DNA of 41,179 nt, from positions 1-41,179 of the forward strand of contig JAGAEA010000045.1 of assembly GCA_017613355.1 (NCBI GenBank), written 5' to 3'. A program made the position numbers and the translations under genes. Below the pieces are notes generated by a model, which had not been told where the DNA came from, searched no databases, and worked only from the letters and a program-made list of their open reading frames with translations. Source of the DNA: Clostridia bacterium (GTDB lineage Bacteria > Bacillota > Clostridia > Oscillospirales > CAG-272). This document shows positions 41,127 through 41,179 of the stretch, piece by piece (position 1 is the first letter of the stretch; each line of letters opens with the position of its first letter).

Positions 41127-41179
41127 GCTCTTTTCTTTCGGGGAGCGTTTGAGAGGGGCGCTTTCTTTTCTCGCGAGAA

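Noticed and set aside
1..41179. CRISPR arrays, tRNA and rRNA genes, insertion sequences, prophage
   Set aside because: I saw no regular repeat-spacer array, no tRNA cloverleaf or rRNA sequence, and no transposase or integrase motif in any frame.

Overview
The window looks like the chromosome of a Clostridia-type Firmicute (Bacillota), probably an uncultured gut lineage; this placement is an inference. It rests on AGGAGG-type ribosome binding sites, TTGACA-N17-TATAAT promoters that mostly carry an extended -10 TG, a T-box upstream of ileS, a c-di-GMP-I riboswitch, WhiA, class 2 GalT, SipW-type signal peptidases and the spore-coat cotJABC set. Coding DNA is mostly GC-rich with strong codon bias, which creates many long but false antisense reading frames. 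The exception is an AT-rich patch at about 24.68-26.08 kb.

0.2-15.8 kb is an accessory region built around cyclic di-GMP. A membrane diguanylate cyclase and an EAL phosphodiesterase share one transcription unit. Next come a strong promoter and a c-di-GMP-I riboswitch whose P1 helix shares a strand with an intrinsic terminator, which predicts an ON switch. The riboswitch precedes a degenerate (probably non-catalytic) EAL protein, a membrane-anchored protein and two secreted proteins with SipW-type signal peptides (..TYAWFSMNTT..). A second promoter then drives a Ser/His-type signal peptidase, a membrane-anchored McrB-like AAA+ ATPase, a DUF2357/McrC-like protein without a recognisable nuclease motif, a second Ser/His-type signal peptidase, a small basic protein and a sensor-type GGDEF(degenerate)-EAL phosphodiesterase. 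I read this as a c-di-GMP-controlled surface-fibre or matrix system in which an McrBC-derived ATPase pair has been taken into an envelope role. It is the strongest candidate here for an undescribed system.

15.8-24.7 kb is mostly housekeeping: T-box-ileS, lspA-rluD, a convergent DEDD exonuclease, a DeoR-type regulator, a convergent small lipoprotein, and galT. 24.7-26.1 kb is the AT-rich patch with an unknown membrane-anchored protein and a gene broken by a frameshift in a run of seven A. 26.2-27.5 kb (minus strand) is cotJA-cotJB-cotJC. 27.7-35.5 kb (minus strand) is one compact unit: Gfo/Idh/MocA oxidoreductase, coaE, M18 aminopeptidase, prfA, sua5/ywlC, a type IIA topoisomerase A subunit and a 44-residue membrane protein. 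A divergent promoter pair at 35.5-35.6 kb starts murB-whiA-dnaE, which runs to the right edge. A 27-nt motif recurs directly after each of these last three genes.

Starts were chosen by ribosome binding site spacing. Family names come from motifs recognised by eye; no database search was run.
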